Below, piece by piece: positions 34,088 to 42,787 of a DNA stretch of 61,140 nucleotides; the stretch's first letter is position 1, and the number at the start of each line of letters is the position of its first letter. Source of the DNA: Acidimicrobiales bacterium (GTDB lineage Bacteria > Actinomycetota > Acidimicrobiia > Acidimicrobiales > Acidimicrobilacustridaceae); assembly GCA_025456085.1 (NCBI GenBank), contig JALOLF010000017.1:1-61140 (forward strand), given 5' to 3'. The notes under the pieces were generated by a model that searched no databases, had not been told where the DNA came from, and saw only the letters and a list, made by a program, of their open reading frames with translations. The position numbers and the translations under genes are program-made.

Positions 34088-35746
34088 ATGACCCGATCCC
34101 GTCGATGGTGCGCGGCGTGGTGCCTCGTGGGCCTGATCGGGGTGCTGACGGCGGGGTGCGGCGCAGACGACGATCCGGAGCCCGTGCCCGTCGACATCCC
34201 GTCGGATCTCACCCAGGAGCCCGACGGCGAACCGGTCACCGGTGGGGTGCTCGACTACGGGCTGAGCGTGGACGTGGACTCGCTCGATCCGAGGGCGACG
34301 CGCTGGACCACCCAGAGCGCCATCGTGGCGTTGTCGTTGTTCGATCCGCTGGCGGCCTACGACGACCGGGAGGAGCCGCGGCCCTACCTGGCCGAGTCCT
34401 TCGAGGTCGACGAGGCGTTCACCGAGTGGACGATCACCGTGCGCGACGGCGTCCGGTTCCACGACGGCACCCCGCTCGACGCGGCTGCGGTGGCGCGCAG
34501 CCTCACCGCCATGTGGGAGTCCCCGGTCGCGGGGACCGCGCTCGGACCGGTGGCGTCGATCGATGCGCCGGATCCCCGCTCGGTCGTCGTCACCATGTCG
34601 GTGCCGTGGTCCACGTTCCCGCATGCGCTGACCGGCCAGGCGGGCCTCGTCCTGGCGCCCGCGATGCTCGACGACCCCGACGGCGCCGACCACCCCATCG
34701 GCACGGGTCCGTTCGTGTTCGAGCAGCGCGCCCTCGGCGTGGACATCACCACGAGTCGCAACGAGGCCTACTGGCGCGATGGCCTGCCGTACCTCGACGC
34801 CGTGCGCTTCCGGGTCCTGGCCGATCCCGGGGCCCGGGACGCGGCGCTGCGCTCGGGCGACGTGGAGATCCTCGAGACCGACGACCCGGCCCAGATGCAG
34901 GCGGTCACCGAGGCCATCACCGCCCAGGCCGAGGAAGGCGTCGAGGCGGAGCTCCAGCTCTTCACCGAGGAGGACTACGAGACGCCCGAGCTCGTCGTGG
35001 CGCTCAACGTCACCCAGGCTCCCTTCGACGACCCGATCGCCCGGGAGGCGGTGGCACACGCCATCGACACCCAGGGCATCTCCGATGTGGCCTTCGACGG
35101 CGTGTACCCGCCGGCCGACGGTCCCTTCGGGGAGGGCTCGCCGTCCTACGTCGAGCTGGCCTGGCCCCCCTACGACGTCGAGGAGGCCGCTCGTCTCAAC
35201 GAGGAGTACCGCCTCGTGCACGGGGTGCCCGTGAGCTTCACGCTGCTGGTGGCCGACGAGCCCGGCGCGACGGGCGCGGCCCAGGAGCTCCGTCGGCAGC
35301 TCGCGGAGGCCGACATGGCCGTGCAGATCGAGGTGATCGATCCGCTCGCCGTGACCGACCGGGTGCTCACCGGGGCCTACCAGGCGAGCGCGCTGCGCCT
35401 GTTCGGCGCGTTGCACCTCGACCGCGACTACGAGCTCCTGGCAGGCGAGGCCGTGCCCGCTCCGGGTGTGTCCGCCAACGTGACCCGCAACGACAACCCC
35501 GAGCTGCGCGCCGCCATGGACGAGGCCCGCGGCACCGACGACGTCGTCGAGCAGATCGAGCAGTACAAGCTGGCGCAGGCCGAGCTGGCGACGGACCTCG
35601 ACCTGTTGTTCCTCGTCCGTCTGATGGGGGCCACGGTGTACACCGCGCAGGTCCACGGGGTGCGCGACCACGTCCTGCCCGACGGCACGTCCGCCATGCC
35701 CTCCCTGCACACCTTCACGGCCAGCGTCTGGATCGATCTGGGGTGA
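34088..35746 (+). CDS. ABC transporter substrate-binding lipoprotein, family 5 (peptide/nickel type)
   Basis: A 552-aa extracytoplasmic binding protein anchored by the lipobox LTAGC. The family 5 signature region is DEAFTEWTITVRDGVRFHDG, followed by GTGPFVF and the NEAYWRDGLPYLDAVRFR block. No DppB/DppC-like permease or ATPase gene is in the window, so it is an orphan component that must use a transporter elsewhere or act as a sensor. The acidic composition and length are normal for the family. The ligand is unknown. Confidence 0.85.
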   Translation: MTRSRRWCAAWCLVGLIGVLTAGCGADDDPEPVPVDIPSDLTQEPDGEPVTGGVLDYGLSVDVDSLDPRATRWTTQSAIVALSLFDPLAAYDDREEPRPYLAESFEVDEAFTEWTITVRDGVRFHDGTPLDAAAVARSLTAMWESPVAGTALGPVASIDAPDPRSVVVTMSVPWSTFPHALTGQAGLVLAPAMLDDPDGADHPIGTGPFVFEQRALGVDITTSRNEAYWRDGLPYLDAVRFRVLADPGARDAALRSGDVEILETDDPAQMQAVTEAITAQAEEGVEAELQLFTEEDYETPELVVALNVTQAPFDDPIAREAVAHAIDTQGISDVAFDGVYPPADGPFGEGSPSYVELAWPPYDVEEAARLNEEYRLVHGVPVSFTLLVADEPGATGAAQELRRQLAEADMAVQIEVIDPLAVTDRVLTGAYQASALRLFGALHLDRDYELLAGEAVPAPGVSANVTRNDNPELRAAMDEARGTDDVVEQIEQYKLAQAELATDLDLLFLVRLMGATVYTAQVHGVRDHVLPDGTSAMPSLHTFTASVWIDLG

Positions 35747-35753
35747 GGGGCGG

Positions 35754-35759
35754 TAGCGT
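35754..35759 (+). promoter_or_regulatory. Putative -10 box before the PLP decarboxylase
   Basis: TAGCGT fits TAnnnT, 33 bases before the ATG at 35793, which also has GGGGGAGG as ribosome binding site. Confidence 0.35.
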
Positions 35760-35792
35760 CTGCGCGTCGCTGACGCGAGGGGGAGGACGGTC

Positions 35793-37235
35793 ATGCGCAT
35801 CCCGGAGCACGGTCTGGCACGACAGGAGCTGTTCGAGCTCCTCGAGCGGCACCGCGCCGACGACATGCCCTGGCGCACAGGGCGCACGTGGGCCTACGTC
35901 TACGACCCCGGCCCCGAGGCCGAGTCCGTCATCAAGGACGCCTTCACCGCCTACCTGAGCGAGAACGGGCTCGACCCCACGGTGTTCCCGAGCGCCCTGC
36001 GGCTCGAGAACGAGGTGGTGTCGATGGCCGCCGCGCACCTCCATGCCGACGGCGACGTCGCCGGCAGCTTCACCAGCGGCGGCACGGAGAGCATCATGCT
36101 GGCCGTGAAGGCTGCCCGGGACCGTGCCCGGGAGCTGCGCCCCGACATCGACCGGCCCGAGGTGGTGCTGCCCGAGACCGCCCACGCCGCCTTCCAGAAG
36201 GCGTGCCACTACCTGGGTCTGCACCCGGTGCTGGTGCCCGTCGACCCGGTCTCGTTCCGGGCCGACCCCGACGCCGTGGCCGCGGCGGTGACCGACTCGA
36301 CGGTGCTGCTGGTCGGCTCGGCCATCTCCTACGCCCACGGCGTGGTCGATCCCATCGAGGAGCTCGGCCGACTGGCCCTCGAGCGCGACCTCTGGCTGCA
36401 CGTCGACGGCTGCATGGGCGGGTTCCTCCTGCAGTACGTGGCCCGCCTGGGCCGGCCGGTGCCCGCGTACGACTTCCGGGTCCCCGGCGTGTCGTCGATC
36501 TCGATGGACCTGCACAAGTACGCCTTCGCGGCCAAGGGGGCGTCGACGGTGCTCTACCGCACGAAGGACCTGCGCCGTCACCAGATGTACGCCTGCTCCA
36601 ACTGGACCGGCTACACGGTCATCAACCCGACCATCCAGTCCACCAAGTCGGCCGGTCCGGTGGCGGCGGCCTGGGCCGCCCTGCAGTTCATCGGCGACGA
36701 CGGGTACCTGGCGTGGACCCGGCAGGTGCTCGCCGCCACGGACCGGATCGTGGCGCACCTCGACGCCCATCCCGACCTGCGCCTGCTCGGCCGGCCCGAC
36801 ATGAACCTGCTGTCGTTCGCCGCAGACGGACTGAGCGTGTTCCACGTCGTGGACGAGATGCGCGAGCGGGACTGGTACGTGCAGCCCCAGCTGGCCTTCG
36901 GCTCCTCGCCCGAGAACATCCACCTGTCGATCAACCCGGCCAGCGTGCGCTGGGTCGACGAGATGCTGGCCGACCTCGACGCCAGCGTGGTCAGCGCCCG
37001 GGACCTGCCCAGCGGCGAGCTCGCCGCCGCCATCGACGCCGAGTTCGGCGGCATCGACCCCGACACGGTCTCGGGCGAGACCATCGAGGCGATGCTGGCC
37101 CTGGCCGGCGCCAGCGGCGACGCCCTCCCCGAGCGCATGGCGCCCGTCAACGAGGTGCTCAACGCGCTGCCGGTGCCCCTGCGCGAACGACTGCTGGTGC
37201 TGTACCTCAACGACCTGTTCCGTCAGAGCCCCTGA
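35793..37235 (+). CDS. PLP-dependent decarboxylase family, sphingosine-1-phosphate lyase / group II type
   Basis: A 480-aa cytosolic fold-type I PLP enzyme. Visible motifs are SFTSGGTESIMLAVKAARD (phosphate binding), the stacking region LPETAHAAFQKACHYLG, the Asp segment LHVDGCMGGF and the Schiff-base Lys in SISMDLHKYAFAAKG. The order and the DxHKY motif match the S1P lyase branch better than glutamate decarboxylase. In bacteria that lack sphingolipids such enzymes may act on other amino acids or phosphoamines. It stands alone with its own promoter and a strong ribosome binding site. The substrate is unknown. Confidence 0.85.
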   Translation: MRIPEHGLARQELFELLERHRADDMPWRTGRTWAYVYDPGPEAESVIKDAFTAYLSENGLDPTVFPSALRLENEVVSMAAAHLHADGDVAGSFTSGGTESIMLAVKAARDRARELRPDIDRPEVVLPETAHAAFQKACHYLGLHPVLVPVDPVSFRADPDAVAAAVTDSTVLLVGSAISYAHGVVDPIEELGRLALERDLWLHVDGCMGGFLLQYVARLGRPVPAYDFRVPGVSSISMDLHKYAFAAKGASTVLYRTKDLRRHQMYACSNWTGYTVINPTIQSTKSAGPVAAAWAALQFIGDDGYLAWTRQVLAATDRIVAHLDAHPDLRLLGRPDMNLLSFAADGLSVFHVVDEMRERDWYVQPQLAFGSSPENIHLSINPASVRWVDEMLADLDASVVSARDLPSGELAAAIDAEFGGIDPDTVSGETIEAMLALAGASGDALPERMAPVNEVLNALPVPLRERLLVLYLNDLFRQSP

Positions 37236-37259
37236 GTCCGGGGCCGTGCCGGCCGTCGT

Positions 37260-38132
37260 TCAGCGCAGGACCGGCCGGATGCCGTAGGCGCGCTCGTAGG
37301 CGGCGGCCCAGTCCTCGTCGACGGGGATGGCCGCCAGGGCGACCACGTCCTCGTCGGTGAGCTCGGCCCGTCCGGCGAGCTGCAGCTCGGCGTCGCGTCC
37401 GACGACCCAGCGCAACCGAGGGGTATCGGTGGTGATGGCCTCGTGGACGACCTCGGCCACCTGTTCGGCGGTGGCCGGCTCACGCAACGTGGACCGGTAG
37501 TACGCCTGCACGCGGCGGTACCAGTGGCCGTAGGCGGAGTCCTGTGGCGGCGGCGTCCCCTTGCGGAACATGGGCGTGGCGACCGTGCCCGGCTCGATGA
37601 TGCTGACCCGCACGCCGTACGCCGCGACCTCCTGGGCCAGCACCTCGCTGGCGGCCTCCAGGGCGTGCTTCGACGCCGCGTAGGGGGCCATGGTGGGGCG
37701 GCAGAAGCGGCCCGCGAAGGACGTGACGTTGACGATGTGGCCGCTGCCCCGGGTGCGCATGGTCGGCAGCACGGCCCGGACGAGCCGCAGGGCGCCGAGG
37801 AAGTTGGTCTGCAACATCTCCTCGAAACGGGCGATGGGCGTGTCCTCGACGGCGGACGACCCGGAGATGCCGGCGTTGTTGACGAGCACGTCGACCTCAC
37901 CCGACTGCCGGGTGATCTGCTCCACGGCCTGGGCCACCGACTCGTCCCGGTCGACGTCGAGGCGCAGGAGACGGACGTCGTCGAGGCCGTGGGCCGCCAC
38001 CGCCTCGCGCAGCTCCTCGGCGCGGTCGAGGTCGCGCATCGAGGCGTAGACGAGATGGCCGGCACGGGCGAGGCGGACCACGGTGGCCAGACCGATGCCG
38101 GAGCTGGAACCGGTCACGAGGGCGACGGACAT
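37260..38132 (-). CDS. SDR family oxidoreductase
   Basis: A 290-aa classical SDR. It has TGSSSGIG (cofactor), an Arg in MRDLDRAEE suggesting NADP(H), NNAGISG, the Ser region NVTSFAGRF and YAASKHALE with catalytic Tyr and Lys. The C-terminal extension (about 60 residues after the PG motif, including AYGHWYRRVQAYYRSTL) resembles 17-beta-HSD/retinol-type SDRs. The transcript is probably leaderless: TACCGT ends 6 bases before the ATG at 38132. It is divergent from the LLM oxidoreductase at 38202. Confidence 0.85.
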   Translation of the reverse strand: MSVALVTGSSSGIGLATVVRLARAGHLVYASMRDLDRAEELREAVAAHGLDDVRLLRLDVDRDESVAQAVEQITRQSGEVDVLVNNAGISGSSAVEDTPIARFEEMLQTNFLGALRLVRAVLPTMRTRGSGHIVNVTSFAGRFCRPTMAPYAASKHALEAASEVLAQEVAAYGVRVSIIEPGTVATPMFRKGTPPPQDSAYGHWYRRVQAYYRSTLREPATAEQVAEVVHEAITTDTPRLRWVVGRDAELQLAGRAELTDEDVVALAAIPVDEDWAAAYERAYGIRPVLR

Positions 38133-38138
38133 GGGCGA

Positions 38139-38144
38139 ACGGTA
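38139..38144 (-). promoter_or_regulatory. -10 box of a predicted leaderless transcript (SDR)
   Basis: On the minus strand TACCGT is followed by exactly 6 bases and the ATG at 38132. There is no Shine-Dalgarno. Confidence 0.45.
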
Positions 38145-38201
38145 GCGGGGCGGCCGTCGCCGGGCCACGGTCGCTCGCCGACCGTGTGCGAGGATGCCGC
38201 G

Positions 38202-39089
38202 ATGGAGATCGGCATGACCATCCCGTCGATGTTGGCGGGACTCGACCGCCGCACGGTGCTGGACTGGGCGCGGGGCATCGACGCCGGGCCGTATTCGACG
38301 TTGGCGGTGGGGGAGCGGATCGCCTACCCGAACATCGAGATGTTCACCACGCTGGCCGCGTCCGCGGCGGTGACGGACCGGGTCCGCATCATGAGCACCG
38401 TCGTGGTGCTGCCGGCCCACGCGGCGTTGAAGGTGGCCAAGATGGCGGCCACGATCGACGTGCTCTCCGGCGGCCGGTTCGTGCTGGGGGTGGGCGTCGG
38501 CGGACGCGACGAGGACTACCGGGCGCTCGAGCGCCCCTTCGCCCGTCGCCACCAGACCCTCGACGACCAGGTCGCCCTCCTGCGCCGGGCGTGGGCGGGC
38601 GAGGAGCCCGGTCCCGACCTGCATCCCGTGGGGCCGTCCCCGGTGCAGCCGGGTGGGCCGCCGATCTACGCCGGCGCCATGGGCCCCAGGGCCATCGCCC
38701 GCGCCGCTCGCTGGGCCACGGGCATCAGCGGGTTCCTGCTCGACCCGTTGGGCGAGGACGTGGCGGGCACCATCCGCATGATCGACGCCGCCTGGGCGGA
38801 CGCCGGGCGCGCCGATCGCCCGCGTCACGTCACCAGCTTCTGGTACTCGCTGGACCCCGACGGCGCCGAGGTCCTTCGGGCCTACGCCGCCCGCTACCTG
38901 GGCATCTTCGGTCCCGAGCTGGCCGACGCCATGGCCGCATCCTGCTCGGCCTGGTCGGCCGAGCGGGTGCGCGAGGCCCTGGTGCGGCTGGCCGACGCCG
39001 GGTTCGACGAGGTGCTCCTGGTCCCCACCACCGCCGACCCCGCCGAGCTCGACCGGGTGGCGAGCCTGGTCGGGGACCTGGCCGGCTGA
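38202..39089 (+). CDS. LLM class F420-dependent oxidoreductase
   Basis: A luciferase-like (beta/alpha)8 oxidoreductase of 295 aa, likely using coenzyme F420. It shows TTLAASAAVTDRVRIMSTVVVLPAH, the family block LSGGRFVLGVGVGGRDEDYRAL and the later PIYAGAMGPRAIARAARWATG. Such enzymes reduce or oxidise varied hydride-accepting substrates, so the substrate cannot be predicted. No Shine-Dalgarno precedes the ATG at 38202. It is divergent from the SDR at 38132 with only 69 bases between. Confidence 0.85.
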   Translation: MEIGMTIPSMLAGLDRRTVLDWARGIDAGPYSTLAVGERIAYPNIEMFTTLAASAAVTDRVRIMSTVVVLPAHAALKVAKMAATIDVLSGGRFVLGVGVGGRDEDYRALERPFARRHQTLDDQVALLRRAWAGEEPGPDLHPVGPSPVQPGGPPIYAGAMGPRAIARAARWATGISGFLLDPLGEDVAGTIRMIDAAWADAGRADRPRHVTSFWYSLDPDGAEVLRAYAARYLGIFGPELADAMAASCSAWSAERVREALVRLADAGFDEVLLVPTTADPAELDRVASLVGDLAG

Positions 39090-39219
39090 CCCGACGACCG
39101 GTGCCGGTGGCCGGCGACCGGCAGGCCGCGTCCGGCGATCTTGCGGGTTTGTGACCAATGGCCCTCCCCGGGCCCGGCCCGGTCGCGTTCACTGACAGGA
39201 ACCGGACGAGAGGGGTCTG

Positions 39220-40119
39220 ATGGCGCGTGCGACGCCTGTGCGCCCCCGGCGTGGTCCCCAGTTCCATGTCGGGCAGACGTGGGTCACGGCGGCGAGTCAG
39301 GCGCCGCGGTTGGTCGTCGTGTGCACCGATCCCGGGCGGGGTGCGGCGCTGACCCGGGTGTTGGAGGCCGTCGGCTACGAGATCCGCCTGTGCGGCGGGC
39401 CGTCACCCTCCCGTCCCTGCCCCATGGCGGTCGAGGGACGGTGCTCGCTGGTCGCCGGCGCCGACGCCGTGGTGCTGTGCGGGGCCGCTGCCAGCGACAC
39501 CGATCCCGGCCTGGTGGGGCTGCTGGCGCAGCACTACCCCGACGTACCCGTCATCGTGACGGCCGCGCACCGAACGTTCCACGGCCGGTCCCACCCCCGG
39601 CCGCCCGAGGTCGAGGCGGTGGCGGCCGTCTCGCGGGTCGAAGGCTTCACGGAAGCCGAGTCGGCCTGTCTGGCCGAGCTGGTCCACCAGCTCGCCGAGG
39701 CGCTTCCGGTGCCGTCGGGCGCGACGGCACCCGACGGTCCCGACGCCCCCAACCGGGCTCGGTCGCACCTCGCCCTGCTGGCGTTGGCGCACGACGTGCA
39801 GGACGCCGCCGTACGTGGCGACCGGGGTGCCGTGCTGCGGGGCCTGCGAGAGCTGCGGGTCGACCTCGAGCGCCACACCGAGCTCGAGGCCGCGGCCCAC
39901 GCCTTCGCGCACTGCAGCGTCCCGGTGCGCGACACCATCGCCGCGGGGCAGCGCCGCCTGGCCGAGCGCCTCGGCGAGCTCCAGGGTCTGGTGGAGCTCC
40001 CCGACAGCGAGGTGAGCCGTACCACGGCGCGTCTGGTGCGCGCCTGGCGCGAGCTCCTGCGACGCCAGGCGAGGCTCGAGACCATCGCCAGCCTGGGCGG
40101 CCCCGGCCGGCCCTCCTGA
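39220..40119 (+). CDS. Receiver-like protein with Cys cluster and helical C-terminal domain, unknown function
   Basis: A 299-aa soluble protein. Residues 30-120 look like a response-regulator-type alpha/beta fold (LVVVCTDPGRGAALTRVLEAVGYEI), but the acidic phosphorylation pocket is missing. Three Cys (58, 67 and 75, in CGGPSPSRPCPMAVEGRC) sit in the insertion after the second strand and could bind metal. The C-terminal 120 residues are helical with several His (ALAHDVQ, LERHTELEAAAHAFAH), faintly resembling hemerythrin-like four-helix bundles. No output domain is seen. The ATG follows GAGAGGGG. The role is unknown, possibly a metal or redox-linked regulator. Confidence 0.6.
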   Translation: MARATPVRPRRGPQFHVGQTWVTAASQAPRLVVVCTDPGRGAALTRVLEAVGYEIRLCGGPSPSRPCPMAVEGRCSLVAGADAVVLCGAAASDTDPGLVGLLAQHYPDVPVIVTAAHRTFHGRSHPRPPEVEAVAAVSRVEGFTEAESACLAELVHQLAEALPVPSGATAPDGPDAPNRARSHLALLALAHDVQDAAVRGDRGAVLRGLRELRVDLERHTELEAAAHAFAHCSVPVRDTIAAGQRRLAERLGELQGLVELPDSEVSRTTARLVRAWRELLRRQARLETIASLGGPGRPS

Positions 40120-40150
40120 GCCCGCAGCGGAACCGACCCGGCGGGGGGAC

Positions 40151-40156
40151 TAGGTT
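40151..40156 (+). promoter_or_regulatory. -10 box of a predicted leaderless transcript (DUF6457-like gene)
   Basis: TAGGTT is followed by 6 bases (CGCCCC) and the ATG at 40163. Confidence 0.45.
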
Positions 40157-40162
40157 CGCCCC

Positions 40163-40390
40163 ATGGCCGATGAGATCTCTTCCGACGTCGTCTCCTGGTT
40201 GAACGCCTTCGCCGTCGAGTTGGGCGTGCCCGCCCCGACCGCCGAGGACATCGACGCCCTGCTCGGTCTGGCCGCCGTGGCCGCCCACGCCTCGGCCCGC
40301 CAGGCGGCGCCCATCGCCTGCTGGCTGTCGGCGCGGGCCGGCGTCGACCCCGCGGCGGCCCGCGCGGTGGCCGAGCGGGTCGCACCCTGA
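40163..40390 (+). CDS. DUF6457-like small helical protein
   Basis: A 75-aa all-helical protein: VVSWLNAFAVELGVPAPTAEDIDALLGLAAVAAHA, then ARQAAPIACWLSARAG. This matches the short domain often found beside or fused to MobA in actinobacteria, where it is linked to molybdenum cofactor work. No molybdopterin gene is in this window, so the link is only by family. It is leaderless by prediction. Confidence 0.65.
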   Translation: MADEISSDVVSWLNAFAVELGVPAPTAEDIDALLGLAAVAAHASARQAAPIACWLSARAGVDPAAARAVAERVAP

Positions 40391-40406
40391 CGTCCGCCCA
40401 CCGGCG

Positions 40407-40427
40407 GCCGGCGATTATTGAGCCGGC
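40407..40427. terminator. Hairpin between convergent genes
   Basis: GCCGGC at 40407-40412 and 40422-40427 pair around an AT-rich loop (GATTATTGA). It lies between the stops of the small DUF6457-like gene and the convergent acyl-CoA synthetase. Confidence 0.4.
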
Positions 40428-42583
40428 TACCGAGTCGGCACGACGAGAGCGTCGAGGGCCACCACACCCGCGCCCCTGGGGAGCACGAGCAGCGGGTTGA
40501 CGTCGAGCTCGGCGAGGTCGTCGGCGTGGTCGACCGCGAGCCGCTGCACCCGCAGGATCGTGTCCACGAGGGCTGCCACGTCGGCGGCGGGTCGCCCCCG
40601 TCGTCCGTGGAGCAGCGCCGCGCCCCGGACCTCGTCGACCATGCGCCGGGCCTCGGCCCGGTCGAAGGGCGGCACGCGGAAGGTCACGTCGCGGTACACC
40701 TCCACGAACAGGCCGCCCATCCCGAACATGACCGTGGGGCCGAACAGCTCGTCGCGGTGCACGCCCACCACGGTCTCGACGCCGCCGCTGCGCTGGGGGC
40801 ACACGAGGAGGCCCTCGATCCGGGCGTCGGGGGCGACCGTGGCCGCGCGGTCGAGCAGGTCGCGGGCCGAACGTCGCACCTCCGCTGCGGCGGTGAGGCC
40901 GACCTGCACCAGCCCCAGGTCGGACTTGTGGGCCAGGTCGGGCGAGCAGATCTTCAGCACCACCGGCCCGTCGAGGCTCGCCGCAGCCCGGGCGGCCTCG
41001 GCCGGGGAGGCCACGAGCCGGTCGTCGCTCACCGCGATGCCGTAGGCGGCCAGCAGCTGCTTGCCGGTGTGCTCGGACAGCGCCGAGCCGGTGGCGTCGG
41101 ACAGCAGCGGTGCGGTCGTCGCCGCCGTGGGGGAGCGCCGGCGTGCGGGGCGCTCGAACGGGGATCGGTAGCGGGCGCGGAAGGCGTGCCAGTCGAGGTA
41201 GGCGCGCGCCGCGAGCACGCAGTTGCCGAAGGTGCGGAACACGGGGAGGCGGCTGCCCAGCAGCACGTCGGTGTAGGCAGGGTCGTCTGTCGTGGGTGAG
41301 CCCCACACCACCAGGATCGGCTTGTCGGTGGTCTCGCCCACCGCCACCAGATCCCGGGCCAGTGGGCCGCTCAGCGCCGGCACGGCCCCGGTGATGGGGC
41401 AGATGACCAGGCCCACCCCGGGGTCGGCCACGATGGCCTCGAGGATCCGGCGGCCCCGCTCGTCGGTCGACGGGGGTCCGCCGCTGTCGACCGGGTTGGA
41501 GACCCGCAGATAGGGCGGGATCCACTGGTGCAGCGCCCGCTGCGTCTCGGGCCGCAGCTCCGGGATGCGCAGTCCGGCCGCCGCGCACAGGTCCACCATG
41601 TGGGCGCCGGTCCCGCCCGAGATGGAGTACACGCACACGCCGTCGCTCACCGGGGGCTTCGTGCGGGCGAGCGTGGCGGCGACGTCGGTGAGCTCGTCGA
41701 GGCCGTCGACGCGGGTGACGCCGAACTGTCGGAACACGGCCGAGGTCACCTCGTCGGCGCCGGCCAGGTGCCCGGTGTGGGACTTCGCCATCGAGGTGCC
41801 CTCGGCGGTGCGGCCCACCTTGACCACCACCAGGGGGGTGCCCCGGCGGGCGAGGTGGTCGGCGGCGAGCTGCAGGGTGCGCCCGTCCCTGAACCCCTCG
41901 ACGTAGGCCGCGACGGCGCCCACGCCGGGCTGGTCGGCGAAGTGCCGGGCGAAGTCGGCGAACTCCAGGTCGACCTCGTTGCCGGTCGGCGCCCAGTGCG
42001 AGACGGCGATGCCGAGCTCCTGGGCCTGGAACACCGGCCGGCCCTGGTGGCCGCTCTGGGTGATGAGGGCGACCGACGGCCCGGGCAGGTCGGCGAAGGT
42101 CTCGAAGGCGTTCAGGTTGGTGTTCGGGCCGAGCAGGCGTGTCCGACCGGTGGCGACGAGCTCGGCGAGCCGCCGTTGTCGTGCCTCCCCGTCGGGACCG
42201 GACTCGGCGAAGCCGGCGCCGAAGATGACGGCGAAGCGTGCGCCCCGGGCCTGGACCTGCTCGAAGACCTCCACCGCGTCGCGCACCAGGATCACGGCCA
42301 GATCGAGCTCGCCCGGCACCTCCGACACCGAGTCCAGGCAGGCGATCCCGTCGACGGCGGGCCTCGCCGGGTTGACGGGGACCACCGTGGCACCGTTGGC
42401 CTCCCCCCAGGTCCGAACCCGTCGCCACATCGTCGTGTTGGGGCGGCCGGGGGTGTCGGTGGCGCCGATGACGGCGATGGTGCGGGGGTGCAGGAAGCGG
42501 TCCAGGCCGACGTCGCGCAGCTCGACGGGTCGCCCGGTCGCGTCGAGGCGCGGCGCCGCACGGTCGTGGTCCCCCGTCACCAT
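40427..42583 (-). CDS. Acetyl/acyl-CoA synthetase (ADP-forming), fused alpha-beta subunits
   Basis: Interconverts an acyl-CoA plus ADP and phosphate with acid plus ATP; cytosolic; 718 aa. The N-terminal CoA-binding Rossmann domain begins FLHPRTIAVIGATDTPGRPN. A succinyl-CoA synthetase-like middle includes LLGPNTNLNAFETF and TQSGHQG. AKSHTGHLAGADEV belongs to the catalytic region. The C-terminal ATP-grasp domain has LAAYGIAVSDDRLVASPAEA, VVLKICSPDLAHKSDLG and the end AELDVNPLLVLP. The usual GNAT acetyltransferase domain of Pat-like proteins is absent. The ATG at 42583 is 7 bases after a TACCCT -10 box, so it is probably leaderless. Confidence 0.85.
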   Translation of the reverse strand: MVTGDHDRAAPRLDATGRPVELRDVGLDRFLHPRTIAVIGATDTPGRPNTTMWRRVRTWGEANGATVVPVNPARPAVDGIACLDSVSEVPGELDLAVILVRDAVEVFEQVQARGARFAVIFGAGFAESGPDGEARQRRLAELVATGRTRLLGPNTNLNAFETFADLPGPSVALITQSGHQGRPVFQAQELGIAVSHWAPTGNEVDLEFADFARHFADQPGVGAVAAYVEGFRDGRTLQLAADHLARRGTPLVVVKVGRTAEGTSMAKSHTGHLAGADEVTSAVFRQFGVTRVDGLDELTDVAATLARTKPPVSDGVCVYSISGGTGAHMVDLCAAAGLRIPELRPETQRALHQWIPPYLRVSNPVDSGGPPSTDERGRRILEAIVADPGVGLVICPITGAVPALSGPLARDLVAVGETTDKPILVVWGSPTTDDPAYTDVLLGSRLPVFRTFGNCVLAARAYLDWHAFRARYRSPFERPARRRSPTAATTAPLLSDATGSALSEHTGKQLLAAYGIAVSDDRLVASPAEAARAAASLDGPVVLKICSPDLAHKSDLGLVQVGLTAAAEVRRSARDLLDRAATVAPDARIEGLLVCPQRSGGVETVVGVHRDELFGPTVMFGMGGLFVEVYRDVTFRVPPFDRAEARRMVDEVRGAALLHGRRGRPAADVAALVDTILRVQRLAVDHADDLAELDVNPLLVLPRGAGVVALDALVVPTR

Positions 42584-42590
42584 CGGGACG

Positions 42591-42596
42591 AGGGTA
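42591..42596 (-). promoter_or_regulatory. -10 box of a predicted leaderless transcript (ADP-forming synthetase)
   Basis: On the minus strand TACCCT is followed by 7 bases and the ATG at 42583. Confidence 0.4.
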
Positions 42597-42676
42597 GTGC
42601 GGACCACCTCACCCGCCCCACGCCGGTCGCCGGTGCGCCCCGCGCCCCCCGCTCGCCTCCCCGCTCGCCTCCCCCA

Positions 42677-42740
42677 CCCGAAATCGGTCGATTCGACGCC
42701 GGAGACCGACCTCGCAGGACCCGATCTCGGTGGGCGGGGG
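42677..42740 (+). repeat. Dispersed short repeat, copy 1, with imperfect terminal inverted repeats
   Basis: About 64 bases. From 42696 a 29-base core (CGCCGGAGACC...ACCCGAT) is identical to copy 2 at 45601. The ends CACCCGAAATCGG and CCGATCTCGGTGGG are near inverted repeats, and an inner GGTCG/CGACC pair adds a stem, so the element can fold. It lies just upstream of the frameshifted surface-protein gene and includes part of its promoter region. Confidence 0.65.
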
Positions 42741-42746
42741 TAGTTT
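42741..42746 (+). promoter_or_regulatory. Putative -10 box for the beta-helix surface protein
   Basis: TAGTTT fits TAnnnT, directly after repeat copy 1. AGGAG at 42775-42779 then gives a good ribosome binding site for ATG 42788. Confidence 0.35.
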
Positions 42747-42787
42747 GCCTGCCGGTGGCGGTTTCGCAGCGGCCAGGAGTGGAACGC

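Noticed and set aside
39188..39203. ACTGACAGGAACCGG before the receiver-like gene as a third copy of the 916/5173 operator
   Set aside because: It shares only the right half and lacks the CTGACGAC arm; probably chance.
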